From Basidiobolus meristosporus CBS 931.73 (Eukaryota; Basidiobolomycota; Basidiobolomycetes; Basidiobolales; Basidiobolaceae), in NCBI GenBank assembly GCA_002104905.1, contig MCFE01000267.1:1-64000 (forward strand): 64,000 bases of DNA. The letters run 5' to 3'. Below are positions 46,596 through 58,911 of the stretch, one piece after another (the first letter of the stretch is position 1; every line of letters starts with the position of its first letter). The notes below the pieces were generated by a model that saw nothing but the letters and a program-made list of their open reading frames with translations, did no database searches and was not told where the DNA came from. The translations under genes were made by a program, and so were the position numbers.

Positions 46596-48360
46596 ATGCT
46601 ACCAAAAAATAAAGCACAGTTGTCTGGTCCCCAACCACACTGTACCACTGATGGCAACAGGAGAACAGTTGGACAACAGCTTACTTTGACATTCAGTGCA
46701 ACAAGGGGGGCTACATCTAAAAAAGGTCATGTTAACAGTGTGCCCACCAAAGGTACTAATGCAGACTCCTCAGGCTCTCAGTCAAGTAGGCAATTGAGAA
46801 CCTATATGGAGCCACAAGCTGATCATTATGCTAAGGCTGATGAGAATGTAGCAAATGCAGTACCCTCAGTCAAAGACCAGCAAGTGGCTATCATAACATC
46901 ACCACCACACATATTAGCAAGTATATTGTCAGCTCATACCAAAGCATTAATGAAGTAATTTGGTGCTGTGGCTCATAGGATAGATGGAATGGCCAAGAGA
47001 GATCAGGAAATAGTCCAGAAACAGGATGACCAGACCCTATGAAAAAAAATTGATAAAAGGTCAGCAAAATACCATCATAGTATCAGCTAAGCTTCAGGTT
47101 TCTCAAAATTGACAACTCTCAAAATCACAGTTCTGAGCTGATGGGCAGGCAACTAAACAAGTTGTCCAGGAGGAGACTAGGCAAGCTAGCATCCATACCA
47201 AATTTAGTAATTAGCTGCCCATTACTTTTATCAGAGATTGCATTTGAAATTTTGAACACAAAACACCAGCTGAATACCTGCAAAATATCATCAGAATAAC
47301 AGCAGAATAACAGTTAAAAATTCAATGAATTCCAAGTTTGAAATTTTTCTTAGGGGGATAATATGTGTAGAGCAATCAATATCCCAGGTAGAGAAAGCAT
47401 TATCTTTGCTGCAAAGAAGGAACTCAAGTAGCTCAATGTCACAACCAAGAATTGAGTCATTTCCCCATGTAAATGCAGAAGAACACTGTAGAGTCTATGA
47501 AGCGCAAAAACAGTGCCCAACAATAAAGCCCACACAATAACTTATCACAGCATGGGAGGGAGACAATGAGATGTTGATACCAAAGCCTAAATATGAAAAG
47601 ACATTGAAGATTTGCAAAGTTGTTGAGTGCAATAATGAAGAGTGGGCTAATGTTCAAGAGGCTGTCAAAAGTCTAGCACACCATCATATCAAGGCCAGCA
47701 TACCATGGGACCATCAGGAACTTAAGGCCAAGCAGAATGCACTTGACTTGTTCCATGAGCATTATCCTGGACTCAAATGGGCAAACAGATTTTGGGCCTG
47801 CATTGGTATGCTAAGAGAGTATCTTGAGAATAGCACAAACTAACAAAGCCACAAGAACAAGGGTGCCATGGCTAAAAACCAGTTACTTCCTCAAAAGCCC
47901 ATTACAAGCAGGGCCAAAAGCTCCAGACAGGCATCAAAGAGAAGTGAGGTAGCTGGAAGAGTGCCAATTATGGACAAGCAGGCAGACAAAGATGCACCAG
48001 CACAACATATATCAAGGAAAAAGCATATTACCACTCTGGAAGAACTCAGTAAAGGTAGCAGTGAAGGACTTTGCAATGATAAAAACCAGCAGCATTTACA
48101 GGAGCCTGCAACAACTATGGTTGAGAGCTTGAAACAAGCAGAAAAGAAATGTCAAGTTGCAGGAAGAGTGCCAGCAAGGGACAAGTAGGACAGAACAGAT
48201 GTGTCAGAGCAGAATTTATCAAGGAGCAAGTGTATTTCATTGCAAGAAGCACTCAGACCAAGTAGCAATGAAAGACCTAGCAGTGATAAAGGAAGAGGCA
48301 AGGGATAAATGTCTACCCAAGCCTGGGACAGGGAGGCATGCAAAAAAACTGCAGTTCTAG
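46596..48360 (+). pseudogene. Partner gene of the Tnp2 element (copy A), interrupted
   Basis: Starts MLPKNKAQLSG and follows the partner protein of copy B (MPPKNKAKLSG...) through SGSQSSR, ENVANAVPSV.DQQVA, ICVEQSISQV.K..SLLQRRNSS, VECNN.EWAN and KAKQNALDLFH, to DLAVIK near 48290. Broken by a stop near 46956, a MITE-like insertion at 47035-47355, and stops near 47540, 47840 and 48186. No known domain recognised; the middle (AHTK...LMK.LGAVADRIDAL.QRNQE) looks like a short coiled coil. Possibly a DNA-binding or accessory transposition protein; not established. Confidence 0.6.
47035..47355 (+). mobile_element. MITE-like insertion in the partner gene of copy A
   Basis: About 321 bp absent from copy B at the same place, between codons for QKQD-DQ and ICVEQSI. 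Ends are imperfect inverted repeats: CCCTATGAAAAA at the left against CCCTAAGAAAAA read from the right end. A diverged relative lies at 3676-3990. No coding capacity. A clear target duplication was not found. Confidence 0.6.
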
Positions 48361-49889
48361 CCAATTAATGCAGCAAGGTGTTAACATGGTTTGGGCTGAC
48401 ATGTGCTGGCATGCTGAGGTTGCAAGGGATGGTGGCAAATCCAGCAAGGTGTGCTGGCGCAATCTGGACGCTGTTGCTTGCAGTCTGTATTCTTTCTCCA
48501 AAAGCCCACCATCTGATTCCTTAAGGTATTAACTTACTCTCCGTCTGATAATTTGGAACTGTGACCTGGATGAATCCTGTGTATGTTGCTCTTGGAAGCC
48601 ACTTAGTTCTACTCATATATATCACATAGTATATTAGTCATTTAAGGCAAAAACTCATTCAAAATCTCTTTGGTTCCAAAAGTTGAGGCACAAACAGATG
48701 TGTCCAGCCTGTACTGAGCAAATAGTGCATAGAATTACTCCCATGCAGCTTCTTCATCAAATCCCCTCATTCTTAGCTCATTTTTGACTTCAATTCTTGT
48801 CTTGGTAATATCTTCTTGCATTCATCCACTGGCATCTTGATGTAGAACTCATGACACAGCTTTCTAGTCAGGTTCATCTATCTCTATTGACTCTTTGAGG
48901 TACCTAGTTTGGCTAGATTAGTGAGTAGTGCCCAGATATCTGTATGAAGGTGCATCATAGACACTTAGGTCACACCAAATCATTTGGCAAGAACTTGAAT
49001 GGATTCAACTTGAACTTCTTTGGTCCAGACCGTGCTTGTGATCTGCAAGATGGGTTTTTTCCAGGTTGTACTAAAGATGAGTTGAGACTTGGCATAGTGA
49101 CCAGAGTGACAGATTTGGAAACTTATAGAGTAATATACTGGCATTAACCTGCTCTTATATAAAATACATATGATAACTAATGGGATAATTGATTTTCCAT
49201 ATATTATGCATGATGCATCTTGAATTGCATAGACATGGATTGCATCACATCAATTGCAGATTTCCTGTTTAATTATAGACCTGCAACTAAAGCATCAATA
49301 AAAATACCAAGTCAATGTCTGAGGATGATATTTGCAACATAATAATGGGATACCTGGCAATTGATGGAGATTTATTCATAATGCATGGAAAATCAGATAA
49401 ATGAAGCGGATTATGCCAAATTGATCCAAATCACCTCAGCCCAATCACCTATCATTTTGAAAAGAACTTACTCATCTGTATGGTCTTCTCTCATCAATCC
49501 CATCACTACCATTGGATCTCCTTTTGACACACTAGAGGAGATCTATACCAAGTACTATGAACTATCTATCCCAATCTACATAAGGAGATCCCATGTTAAA
49601 TTTTTCTGCTACTGCAAGAGCTATTGCCATACAAGGTTCATCCAACTATCCATGGTAACAAAAGTCTGGGAAGCATTCATTCCCAGCTGACAGAAATGGA
49701 GAACCACCTTGCAGAGGGTATGAATGACTTGGACCAAGCTTGGAGTACCAGGTTCAGAAGCTCCAATAGACTTCCATATTGTGGAGTGTTCAGCAACAGG
49801 TTCCATATAAGGAGTACTTGGAATACCTTCCCAGTCAGAAATAACAGACCTTCTAGAGAGCAGAGGCACTTTTATTCTGCAAAGTACAA
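48361..49889. other. AT-rich relic sequence, unassigned
   Basis: Continuation of the decayed partner gene is likely to about 48530 (CWHAEVARD frame). Beyond that, frames of 67 (48944-49147) and 101 codons (49385-49690) and a weak 82-codon minus frame were not recognised. Confidence 0.35.
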
Positions 49890-50260
49890 TGTTACAAGTC
49901 TTGGTAGAAGAGTTGCAGAGGAATAGGAAGTTTAACTAGAATTGTACCCACTAAAAACTGAACTGATTTATATTGAGGTTCTAGCTGCTCCTTGTATACA
50001 TTTTGCTAGATCAATTGCTGACTAATTATATCTCCCTTGATAGGTTGTGGCTGATGACTCATTTGATTGCATCATCATCACCCAATTAGATCCTACTTAA
50101 TATAACTATTTCTGTCTGATAAGGATCTGCTGATTCATCTGCTGACTAATACTACTGATTTGATAGGTAACACCAATATACTGATAGGCCAAACATATAA
50201 CTAATTGATTTGACTAAAAGCTGATCTAACTTAAATATTAAAAGCAGTAGATCACAATAT
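49890..50260 (-). repeat. Gypsy-family LTR, inverted copy
   Basis: 371 bp matching the reverse complement of the Gypsy LTR at 50581-50949: ATCAGCAGATCCTTATCAGA and GATGATGATGCAATCAAATGA on the minus strand, ends TATTGTGATC and TTGTAACA. It is the 3' LTR of a minus-strand element, because it is joined at 50261 to that element's 3' internal end. Confidence 0.8.
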
Positions 50261-50405
50261 TCTTCCCTACCAAAGTTGAGAGGGTTCTGCTGAATCTCTT
50301 TTCTTGCAATACCAACATCTTGATGGTTCAGTGTTGTCAGCATGTCTTGCAAGCTTGAGTCTCTCTATGAACTAAATCTTCCTGGATATTCCCTAGTTTG
50401 TCCAC
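50261..50405 (-). pseudogene. 3' internal end of an inverted Gypsy element
   Basis: The reverse complement aligns with 59865-60010 of the plus-strand Gypsy element (AATATCCAGGAAGA, CATAGAGA, CAAGCTTGCAAGAC, AAGAAAAGAGATTCAG), that is the end of integrase and the stretch before the 3' LTR. Truncated at 50405. Confidence 0.75.
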
Positions 50406-50580
50406 TAAGTCTCAAGTTTAATTTTCCATTAGGGCCTGATATTCCTCAGTCATTGCAGATCTCCAATACTTTGTCTGAGGGCTATTTAGGGCCTCTTTTA
50501 TAGTCAGAGGTTCCTTGATATGGATTGAATAGGTAAAGGCCAAGTTAGTACCCTCATTGATATAGTTACTTGGGCTATTT
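50406..50580 (-). pseudogene. Fragment of a Copia-A family pol gene
   Basis: Matches 31437-31604 of Copia-A in the same orientation (GGGCCTGATATTCCTCAG, TCTGAGGGCTATTTAGGGCC, ACTTGGGCTATTT). Cut on the right by the Gypsy 5' LTR at 50581 and abutting the inverted Gypsy fragment on the left. Confidence 0.8.
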
Positions 50581-50949
50581 TGTTATGATCTGCTGCTTGG
50601 ATGTTTAAGTTGGATCAGTTTTTAGTCAAATCAATTAGTCATATGTTTAGGTTATCAGCATATCAGTATTATCCATTAAATCAGTAGCATTAGTCAGCAA
50701 ATGAATCAGCAGATCCTTATCAGACAGAAATAGATATATTAGGTAGGATCTTATTGTGTGATGATGATGCAATCAAATGAGTTATCAGCCACAGCTTACA
50801 TTAGGTAGTACAATTAATCAGCAATTGATCTGGCAAAATGTATTTAAGGAGCTGCTGGAATTTCAATAAAGAGCAGCTCAAGTTTTAGTGAATACAATAC
50901 CAGCTAAACTCCCTATTCCTCTACAACTCTTATACCAAGACTTGCAACA
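50581..50949 (+). repeat. Gypsy 5' LTR
   Basis: 369 bp, TGTTATGATCTG...GACTTGCAACA; inserted into the Copia-A pol fragment that ends at 50580. Near its end is an AATAAAGAG poly(A)-like signal. Related copies: 49890-50260 (inverted), 58547-58911 and 60011-60253. Confidence 0.9.
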
Positions 50950-50980
50950 TTAATAGCAGCATTAACCAGAAACATCCCTC

Positions 50981-52166
50981 TTGAATAAAGAAGAAGCCTC
51001 CCTCAAGATGTCCAAAAATCAAGAATGGAAGAATGCTATGCACCAAATCCTAACCCAACAGCAACAAGGAATGACCACCATGGCCCAAAGCCAGCAAAAC
51101 CCAGTCAAGAGCAACTTTAGTGTGAAGGTCAACCAGCAACATGGTAGAGTCAATGAAAACCTGGGAACATGGCACTTCCAGATTGAAGAAGCTTTCAAGG
51201 CTAAGGCAATTGATCCAGAAAGCAAGTTACAATATGCAGCTTCTTACCTGGCAGACACAGCTTTACAGTAGTACTGCAACATGATCAGGTCTTCCACCAT
51301 GATGGGATGCTCTACAATCTCTACTTGGGATGAGTTTGTGTCAGAAATTCAGGATGCCATTGAGCCCCCACATCAACAGACATTACTAAGAAGAAAGTTG
51401 AAGACACTCAAATAGAAAGCAATGGTCCAAGAGTACATCTATGAATATAAATGTCTACTTGGGCAAATTGAAAGAATGGACCCCCTGGATCAAGTTGAAA
51501 ACTTTATTGATGGGTTGAAAGTAAGAACTTGTAAGGAAGTGAATTATTAAAGACCTCAGACTATTTGAGAAGCCATCATGATTGCCATTGACTATGACTC
51601 AGCTATGTTTGGAGTTGGGAAGCCCACAATGACTAATCAGAGAGGCTACAATCACTGTGAAAGAAGACAATCAGAAGCAGTGCCAATGGAAATAGATGCT
51701 ATGTAGAAGAATCCTACCTCAGAAGAATGTAAGAAGAAAGGACTTTGCTTCAATTGTCACCAGCAGGGACATATTGCAAAGGACTGCCCTCAAAGAAGAA
51801 ATGGACACCAGCCATCAAGAACCTTTAACCATATTGAGGCCATGGAGCATAGTAACATGGAGGATGAACTTGAAGAAGACTTGTAACTCACCTTCTATAT
51901 GACAGAAGAATACCTATCCCAGATGACCTCAAACTCAAAAAAGCTAGTATACTTGAATGGAGTAATCAATGGAGTACCTGCCAAGATCATGATTAACTCA
52001 GGAGCATTGCATAAGTACATGCCCAAGCAACTTGCTTTGAAAGCTGGATTCAACTTGGAACCCACCAAATCAACTTCAGTCTCAACAATTGATGGGAACT
52101 CTCACATAATCAACCATATTGCTCAGCCAGTATGGATGAAGATTAATGACTATGAAAAAGATCTAC
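50981..52166 (+). pseudogene. Gypsy gag and protease, broken
   Basis: gag begins about 50981 (SLKMSKNQEWK...) with a helical capsid-like part (WHFQIEEAFKAKAI, WDEFVSEIQDAI) and a zinc knuckle CFNCHQQGHIAKDC (about 51748-51789). It is followed by a retropepsin-like stretch at 51899-52166 (VNGVPAKIMINSGALHKYMP; the usual D-S-G reads N-S-G). In-frame stops occur at about 51271, 51414, 51548, 51571 and 51705. The sequence stops abruptly at the Copia-B 5' LTR. Confidence 0.82.
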
Positions 52167-52535
52167 TGTTGAAATATTAGACTATTTGGTATCATTCTGC
52201 AGCTAAAAATTTACTTAACAGTTCTAGACTAGTCTTAGTCACTGTAGGACTCATTTACTGCCTTAACATTGCCACTTTCTTCTGATATATGATCTTATGA
52301 TTATTCCCTTATAGTCAGGATCAAATTAGCACTATTACCAATCATTATGTACTAGCCCTGAAACTGTTCCAGAATGCTCCTGAATATTTAGAAACCCTCC
52401 CTACTTAGTGTTACAGCTGTATTACTTCTACAAAGGTATAAATACTGAGCTTCTTTACAAATAAACAGCAGTTCAACTATTATCACTATTTCTTGATAAG
52501 TTCCTTATTTTCAAATCACTTCCAAAATTGCAACA
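52167..52535 (+). repeat. Copia-B 5' LTR
   Basis: 369 bp; contains GTATAAATACTGAGC as likely TATA region and AATAAACAG as poly(A)-like signal. Confidence 0.93.
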
Positions 52536-52571
52536 GGTTATGAGCCCTGATTGCCTTAATCTACTCTAAAG

Positions 52572-55500
52572 ATGACTTCTACCAGCAAACTAAGCAATAC
52601 CAACATCTTCCCTGTAAAGGAGAGGTTTGATGGGAAGAACTACAGACTTTAGAGAATCAAGATGCAGATCCACCTTGAGGAAAGAAAGCTTTGGAACATT
52701 GTAACAGGAAAGGAAGTTGTGCCCAAAGGAGCAGCAGAAGATGTGGAGGAGTCTCAAGAGAAGGAGAGAAAGGCCTTCAATGCCATATGCATCAATGTGC
52801 AAGACTCCTTCATTGGACAAATCCATGCCTCAAATACTGCCAAAGCAGCATGGGAATCCTTAGAGAAGATCTTTAGAGCAAAGTCAGTATCAAGCAAGCT
52901 TTATTTGAAACAAAAGTTCTTCAACATGAGGAAGAAGCCAGATGATGACATGCTACAACTCATTACCAGAATGGAGGCACTTGCACAAGAACTTTATAGT
53001 ATTAATACTGGTGTAGATGATGAAGAAAAGATATTCTATCTGCTTTGCAGCCTACCAGAAGAGTATGCGCTACTCATACTTTCTTTTGAAAGCAGAGAAG
53101 ACAACTTGACTTTAGACTACGTCAAAGGAATACTTCTCCATGAAGAACTCAGACATAATGATCAAGCAGAGAAAATTGAAGATAATGCTTTATTCAGTTC
53201 AGAAAGGCACACAGAAAAGAAGGGAAAGCAACAAAACCAAAGAAAACCTGGCTGCTGTAACTACTGTAAAATGCCAGGACACTGCGCAAGAGAATGCAAG
53301 AAGAAACAAGCAGACAAAAAGCAGAAACTAGAGCAGGCAAACCATATAACTACTGATGAACAGTTATTTGTAACTGTACAAGAGAGTGCAAGTAACCAAG
53401 GTAATGAATGGTATATTGACTTTAAAGCATCACAGCATATTGGTGGTATAAAGGATTGGTTCAGCAACTTAAAGACTATTCCCGTAAGAAAGGTTTATCT
53501 GGCAGATAACTCTGCATTGGAAGCTACCGCCAGTGGGTCTATACAACTATGTATGAGTGATAATTCAGGGGCAACAATGGCAAAACTGACTGACATACTC
53601 TATGTACCTGGAATAGCTAAGAACCTACTCTCAGTCAGTAAAGCAACTACTCAGGGACTGAAATTTGTTTTTACTAAGCTGAGCTGCTCAATATTGAGTG
53701 AAAATGGACAAAAATTAGCTTTGGGAATCAGAGATCACAATATATACAGGTTACAATGCAAGATCATTGTACCTGAGTATGTCAACATTGCTGAAACAGA
53801 TTAAGCAACTGAGAGACGTGGCATAGGAGGCTACGGCACATTGGGGAATAGAAAATGAGCCAATTGGTGAAAAATCAGCTTGTTTTGGGCCTAAAATACT
53901 CAATTCCAATCAAATTGAATGTTTGTAAGGGATGTTCATATAGCAAACAAGCTAGGCAACATTTCAAGAGCTCAGAAGGCATTAATACCACCGAAATATT
54001 GGCTATTGTACACTCACACATATGTGGCCCCATGAGAACACTGTCCACTGGAGCCAACAGATACTTTATGACGTTTATTGATGACAAGACAAGATATACA
54101 TGGGTGTACTTCCTCAAAATAAACAATGAAGCTTTAGAGATGTTTAAGCACTTCAAGAACATGGCAGAAACACAAACTGGGTGTAAATCGAAGTTACTAT
54201 GAAGTGACAATGGAGAAGAATACTGCTCAAAGGAGTTTGCAAAATACTGCTTGTCTACTGGCATACCTCAACAGACCACAGTTCCTCATACTCCACAGCA
54301 AAATGGAGTAGCAGAATGCGCAAATAGAACAACAGTAGAGATGGGACAATCTATGCTACATGATAAGGGAATGGACTACAGGTTTTGGGCTGAATTTGTT
54401 GCTACCGCTATATACATCAAGAACAGATGCCCAACAACAGCACTACGTGATTCTACACCCTTTGAAGCATATACAGGCAAAAACCGGATCTCCAGCATCT
54501 CAAGATCTTTGGTAGTGATGTTTTTTATCACATCCCTGACCAAAGACGCTCAAAGTTGGAACCAAAGAGAAGGAAAGGGATCTTTCTTAGGTATTGTGAA
54601 GATACTAAAGGGTATAGAGTGTATGATGGCAAAGTTCAGAAGCTGATCAGGAGCAGGGATGTTGTATTTGAGGAGAATTCAGATCAGAAAGCCACAGAAA
54701 TCATTGGTCAGCTGCCTGATGATGCAATCAGCACTAATGAAGAAAATACGTACTGAATCCTGCCAGATATGGAAGATACTTCTACCAGTTCCAGATCACA
54801 ACAGATTATCCCAGTTAGGAGATCTACTAGAATAAGAAATGCCCCTGGATCCTGGTGGCAGAAATCCAATGATCATGAAGAAGCTTATCTTGCCTTATGT
54901 GCCAAACCTCAGACTCTGGAACAGGCAATGCAAAGTCCAGATGCTACTAAGTGGCAACAAGCCATGCAGGAGGAGTACCAATCACTGATCAAGGCAAAAA
55001 CATGGGCACTGGTAAATTTACCAAATGGGAGAAAGCCAATAGGATGTAGATGGGTATACAAGATCAAGATAATCTCAAATGGTGCCGTTGATAAGTACAA
55101 GGCTCAATTGGTAGCTAAAGGCTATTCCCAGATCCGGGGACTTTGAGGAAACATTTGCTCCAATTGCCAAGCTTAGCTCTATTAGAACCGTTCTAGCCCT
55201 GGCAGCTGTACACAGTCTAGATCTACACCAAATGGACGTCAAAACAGCCTTTCCAGAATGGGATTTGCAAGAAACTATATATATTGAGCAACCGGAAGGT
55301 TTTACCAATCCAAAAGGCCCCCATAAGGTGTACAAACTTAGAAAATTGTTGTATGGGCTTAAGCAGGCACCCAGAGCATGGTATAACAAGATTGACACAT
55401 ATCTAGAGGATATTGGGTTCTCTCGTAGCACTGCAGATCAAAGTATACATGTGAAACAGCTTAAAAAGGGTGTGATCATCCTTGTTCTTTAGGTAGATGA

Positions 55501-56481
55501 CCTAATCATAGCTACAAGTGACCAAGTGGCACTTAAACAGACAAAATCAGATCTCTTCAGCAAGTTTGAGATGTATGATCTTGGAAAATGAGCTATTTTC
55601 TTGGAATTGAGGTCAAATTTGACATACCTATGCAGAAAATTTTGCTGAATCAGTCTAAGTACATCAGGGACATTCTTAGTTGCTTCAAAATGGAAAATTG
55701 CAAACCTGCAGCAACCCCTATGGACAATAACCTCAAATTAAGCAAATCTAAGCCAGTTATAGATGAAAGTGGCTCAAATATGGACCAAAACTTTCCCTAT
55801 CAATGAATGGTTGGTAGCCTAATGTACTTGATGGTGTCTACATGTCCACATATTGCAGTGGCAGTTGGAATAGTCAGTCAATTCATGCAGAATTATGGAT
55901 CAGGTCAAATTGCAGCAGTTAATCGGATTTCCAGATATCTACAAGGTACCATAAATATGGTACTGGAATACTCTGGAGCAGCTAATAGGCAAAAATTTGA
56001 TGGTTATAGTGATTCAGATTGGGGCAGGGATCTGATTGACAGATGCTCTACCACAGGCTATGTATTTCTTTATGCTGGTGCAGCTATTACTTGTAGTTGC
56101 AAGAAACAACCAACTGTGGCACTATCTACAACTGAAGCTGAATATATGGCTGCATGTCAAGCAACTAAGGAGGCTATATGGCTACAAAAATTATTCCAAG
56201 ACTTAGGTTTTAATTCAGGTGAACCAACAGGTATTTACAAGGATAACCAAAGTTGTATTTCATTAGCTAGAAATCCTACTAATCATGCCAGAACTAAGTA
56301 CATTGATATAGAGCATCACTTTGTGAGGGAAGCTGTAGAAAATAATTTAGTGGAGTTAGTTTACTGCCCAACTGACAAAATGGTGGCAGACATATTGACA
56401 AAACTACTAGCTAGGCCACAGTTTGAGATTCTTAGTGAGAAATTGGGATTAAGAAATTATTTAGTTGAGGGGGAGTGTTGA
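52572..56481 (+). pseudogene. Copia-B gag-pol polyprotein, broken
   Basis: Starts at ATG 52572. The 380-codon frame 52662-53804 covers gag, the zinc knuckle CNYCKMPGHCARECKKK and protease (WYIDFKASQHI, where the usual DSGA reads DFKA). Integrase lies at 53855-54646 (DDKTRYTWVYF; HTPQQNGVAE), RT at 54769-55500 (GCRWVYKIK; LHQMDVKTAF; the YVDD box reads stop-VDD at about 55491) and RNase H at 55807-56481 (ALSTTEAEYMA; ARTKYIDIEHHF). Stops are seen in gag (about 52650), integrase (about 54200, TGA), RT (about 55491, TAG), and near 55588 and 55804, plus frameshifts near 53805, 54500 and 55140. Confidence 0.92.
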
Positions 56482-56844
56482 AATATTGAACTATTTGGTA
56501 TCATTCTGCAGCTAAAAATTTACTTAACAATTCTAGACTAGTCTTAGTCACTGTAGGACTCATTTACTGCCTTAACTTTGCCACTTTCTTCTGGTATATG
56601 ATCTTATGATTATTCCCCTATAGTCAGGATCAAATTAGCACTATTACCAATCATTATGTACTAGCCCTGAAACTGTTCCAGAATGCTCCTGAATATCTAG
56701 AAACCCTCCCTACTTAGTGTTACAGCTGTATTACTTCTACAAAGGTATAAATACTGAGCTTCTTTATGAATAAACAACAGTTCAACTATTGTCGCTATTT
56801 CTTGATAAGTTACTTATGTCCAAATCACTTCTTAAATTGCAACA
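56476..56844 (+). repeat. Copia-B 3' LTR
   Basis: 369 bp, very similar to 52167-52535. Followed directly by GGTTATGAGC and then Gypsy RT-coding sequence. Confidence 0.93.
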
Positions 56845-58546
56845 GGTTATGAGCAGTGTATGTGGAACAAGTGAACTTAGCAAGGCACAGTTCTGTAGAG
56901 CACTAAGAAAAGGCACCCAGATGTTCCTCATGGCAGTGTTACAGGAGGATTTTTCTACTCCAGTACCACAGAAGGTTCAGACTCTTTTGAAGGAATATTC
57001 AGACATATATCCAGAAGAGCTTGTAAGCCTACCACCAGTCAGAGATGTGGATAATGCCATTGAAATAGGAGATAGCCCTCCAGTGAGTAAGACACCTTAC
57101 AGAATGAGTCCATTGGAGTTGGAAGAGATGAAGCAATTAATAGATCAGTTACTGGAGCAAGGATATATCAGACCCAGCAAGTCACCTTGTGGAGCACCAG
57201 TACCTTTTGTGAAGAAGAAGGATGGAATACTTAGGATGTGCATTGACTACCAAGCCCTCAAATTAGTTACCATGAAGAATAAGTACCCCATACCCTGGAT
57301 TGATGAGCTCTTGGACCAACTCAATGGAGTCACAATTTTCAGCAAGATTGACCTCATGTCAGGATACAACCAGATTAGGGTGAAGCCAGAAGACATCCCT
57401 AAGACAGCATTCAGGACCAGATATGGAGATTACAAGTACTTAGTCATGAGTTTTGGACTCACCAATGTCCCTACAACATTCATGACCCTGATGCAGACCA
57501 ACTTCCAGGAGTACTTAGACAAGTTTATCATAATCTACCTAGATGATATATTGATATACAGCAAGACAGAGGAGGATCACTTGGTGCACATTGAAAAGGT
57601 CTCAAAGAAGCTAAGAGAGAACAAGCTTTATGGCATGCTACCCAAATGTGAATTCTTCAAACAACATGTTGAATGTCTGGGACACATAGTGACTGGCACA
57701 GGAGTAACCTTAGACCCTAAGAAGGTTGAAGTTATCAAGAATCTGAAGCAGCCCCATAGCATATCAGAGCTTGGATCATTCCTTGGAATGGTTTCCTATT
57801 ATCAAATACTTGTCAAGTCCTTTGCAAGAATTGCAGCCCCTTTAACTGATATCCTCACAAAAGACAATACCTACAAGTGGGACATAGCTTGTGAAACGCC
57901 TTCCAGATGCTCAAGAATGAACTTGCTAAGCTGCCAAGCTTAGGAATACCTGACTTCAGAAAAGAGTTTACTCTGTGCACAGATGCTTCAGATTATGCAA
58001 TTGGTGAAGTGTTGAGCCAAGAACACAAGGGAAAGAACTACCCTGTTGCCTTTGAATGCAAGAAACTGAACTCAGCAGAACAAAACTATCCAGTGCATGT
58101 GAAGGAGATGCTTGCTATAATACACTGTTTGAAGACATGTAGATGCTATACTGAAGGAGTCAAATGTACTGTAAAGACTAATCATGCCTCCCTCAAGTAT
58201 ATATTTACTCAGAAGGTACTCTCTAGAAGAATGACAAGATGGAGTGAATACATTTGGCAATTTGACTTGTAGATTGTCTACTGCCCTGGAAAAAACAACA
58301 CAGTTGCTGACACCTTATCAAGATTAGAACAAGTTGCACAACTCAACTTGGTGCATGAATCAGATTGGCCTAGCCTATTACCAAAGTACCTGGAGGACCA
58401 AGCCAGTCCTAATGCGGTGGATGAAGATATCAAGAAGATAATCTGGGATGAAGCCAGCAAATATGTAGTACAGGATGAAACACTCTACCAGATTGTTGAT
58501 GGAAGCCCCATTGCCTATTGCCCTTATGTTTATTGACTGGATCTGA
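56845..58546 (+). pseudogene. Gypsy reverse transcriptase and RNase H, broken
   Basis: The main frame runs to 57943 and continues, shifted, at 57907-58272. RT motifs: YPEELVSLPP, PYRMSPLELEEMK, RPSKSPCGAP, FSKIDLMSGYNQIR and YLDDILIYSK (active-site YLDD). RNase H follows: FTLCTDASDYAIG and PVHVKEMLAI. A frameshift near 57900 and a stop at about 58272 break it. The frame ends at the solo LTR at 58547. Confidence 0.88.
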
Positions 58547-58911
58547 TGTTACAATCTGCCGCTTGAATGTTTAAGTTAGATCTGTTTTTAGTCAAATCAA
58601 TTAGTATATGTAGGTTATCAGTATATCAGTATTATCTATCAATCAGTAGCATTAGTCAGCAAATGAATCAGCAGATTCTTATCAGACAGAAATCAATATA
58701 TTAAGTAGGATCTTATTGGATGATGATGACGCAATCAAATGAGTCATCAGCCACAACCTACATTAGGAAATGCAATTAGTCTGCAATTGATCTGGCATAA
58801 TGTATATAATGAGCTGCTGGAACCTCAATAAAAATCAGTTCAAGCTTTAGTGAATACAATGCTAGCTAAACTCCTTATTCCTCTACAACTCTTATACCAA
58901 GACTTGTAACA
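58547..58911 (+). repeat. Solo Gypsy-family LTR inside the Gypsy element
   Basis: 365 bp, TGTTACAATCTG...GACTTGTAACA, about the length of the element's own LTRs. Flanked by CTGA (58543-58546) and CTAA (58912-58915), a 4-bp duplication differing by one transition. Removing the LTR and one flank makes the integrase N-terminal reading (LDL..KLHNGYGH) continuous. Confidence 0.85.

Larger units (their letters stand above)
52167..56844 (+). mobile_element. Copia-type LTR retrotransposon (Copia-B) nested in Gypsy, defective
   Basis: 4678 bp with LTRs of equal length, 52167-52535 and 56476-56844 (369 bp each, TGTTGAAATATT...ATTGCAACA, few differences). GGTTATGAGCCC follows the 5' LTR as primer site and TTGAGGGGGAG precedes the 3' LTR. 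Domain order is Copia. The flanks TCTAC (left) and GGTTA (right) do not match, so no target duplication is left, and the right flank itself begins with primer-site-like GGTTATGAGC. Confidence 0.93.
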
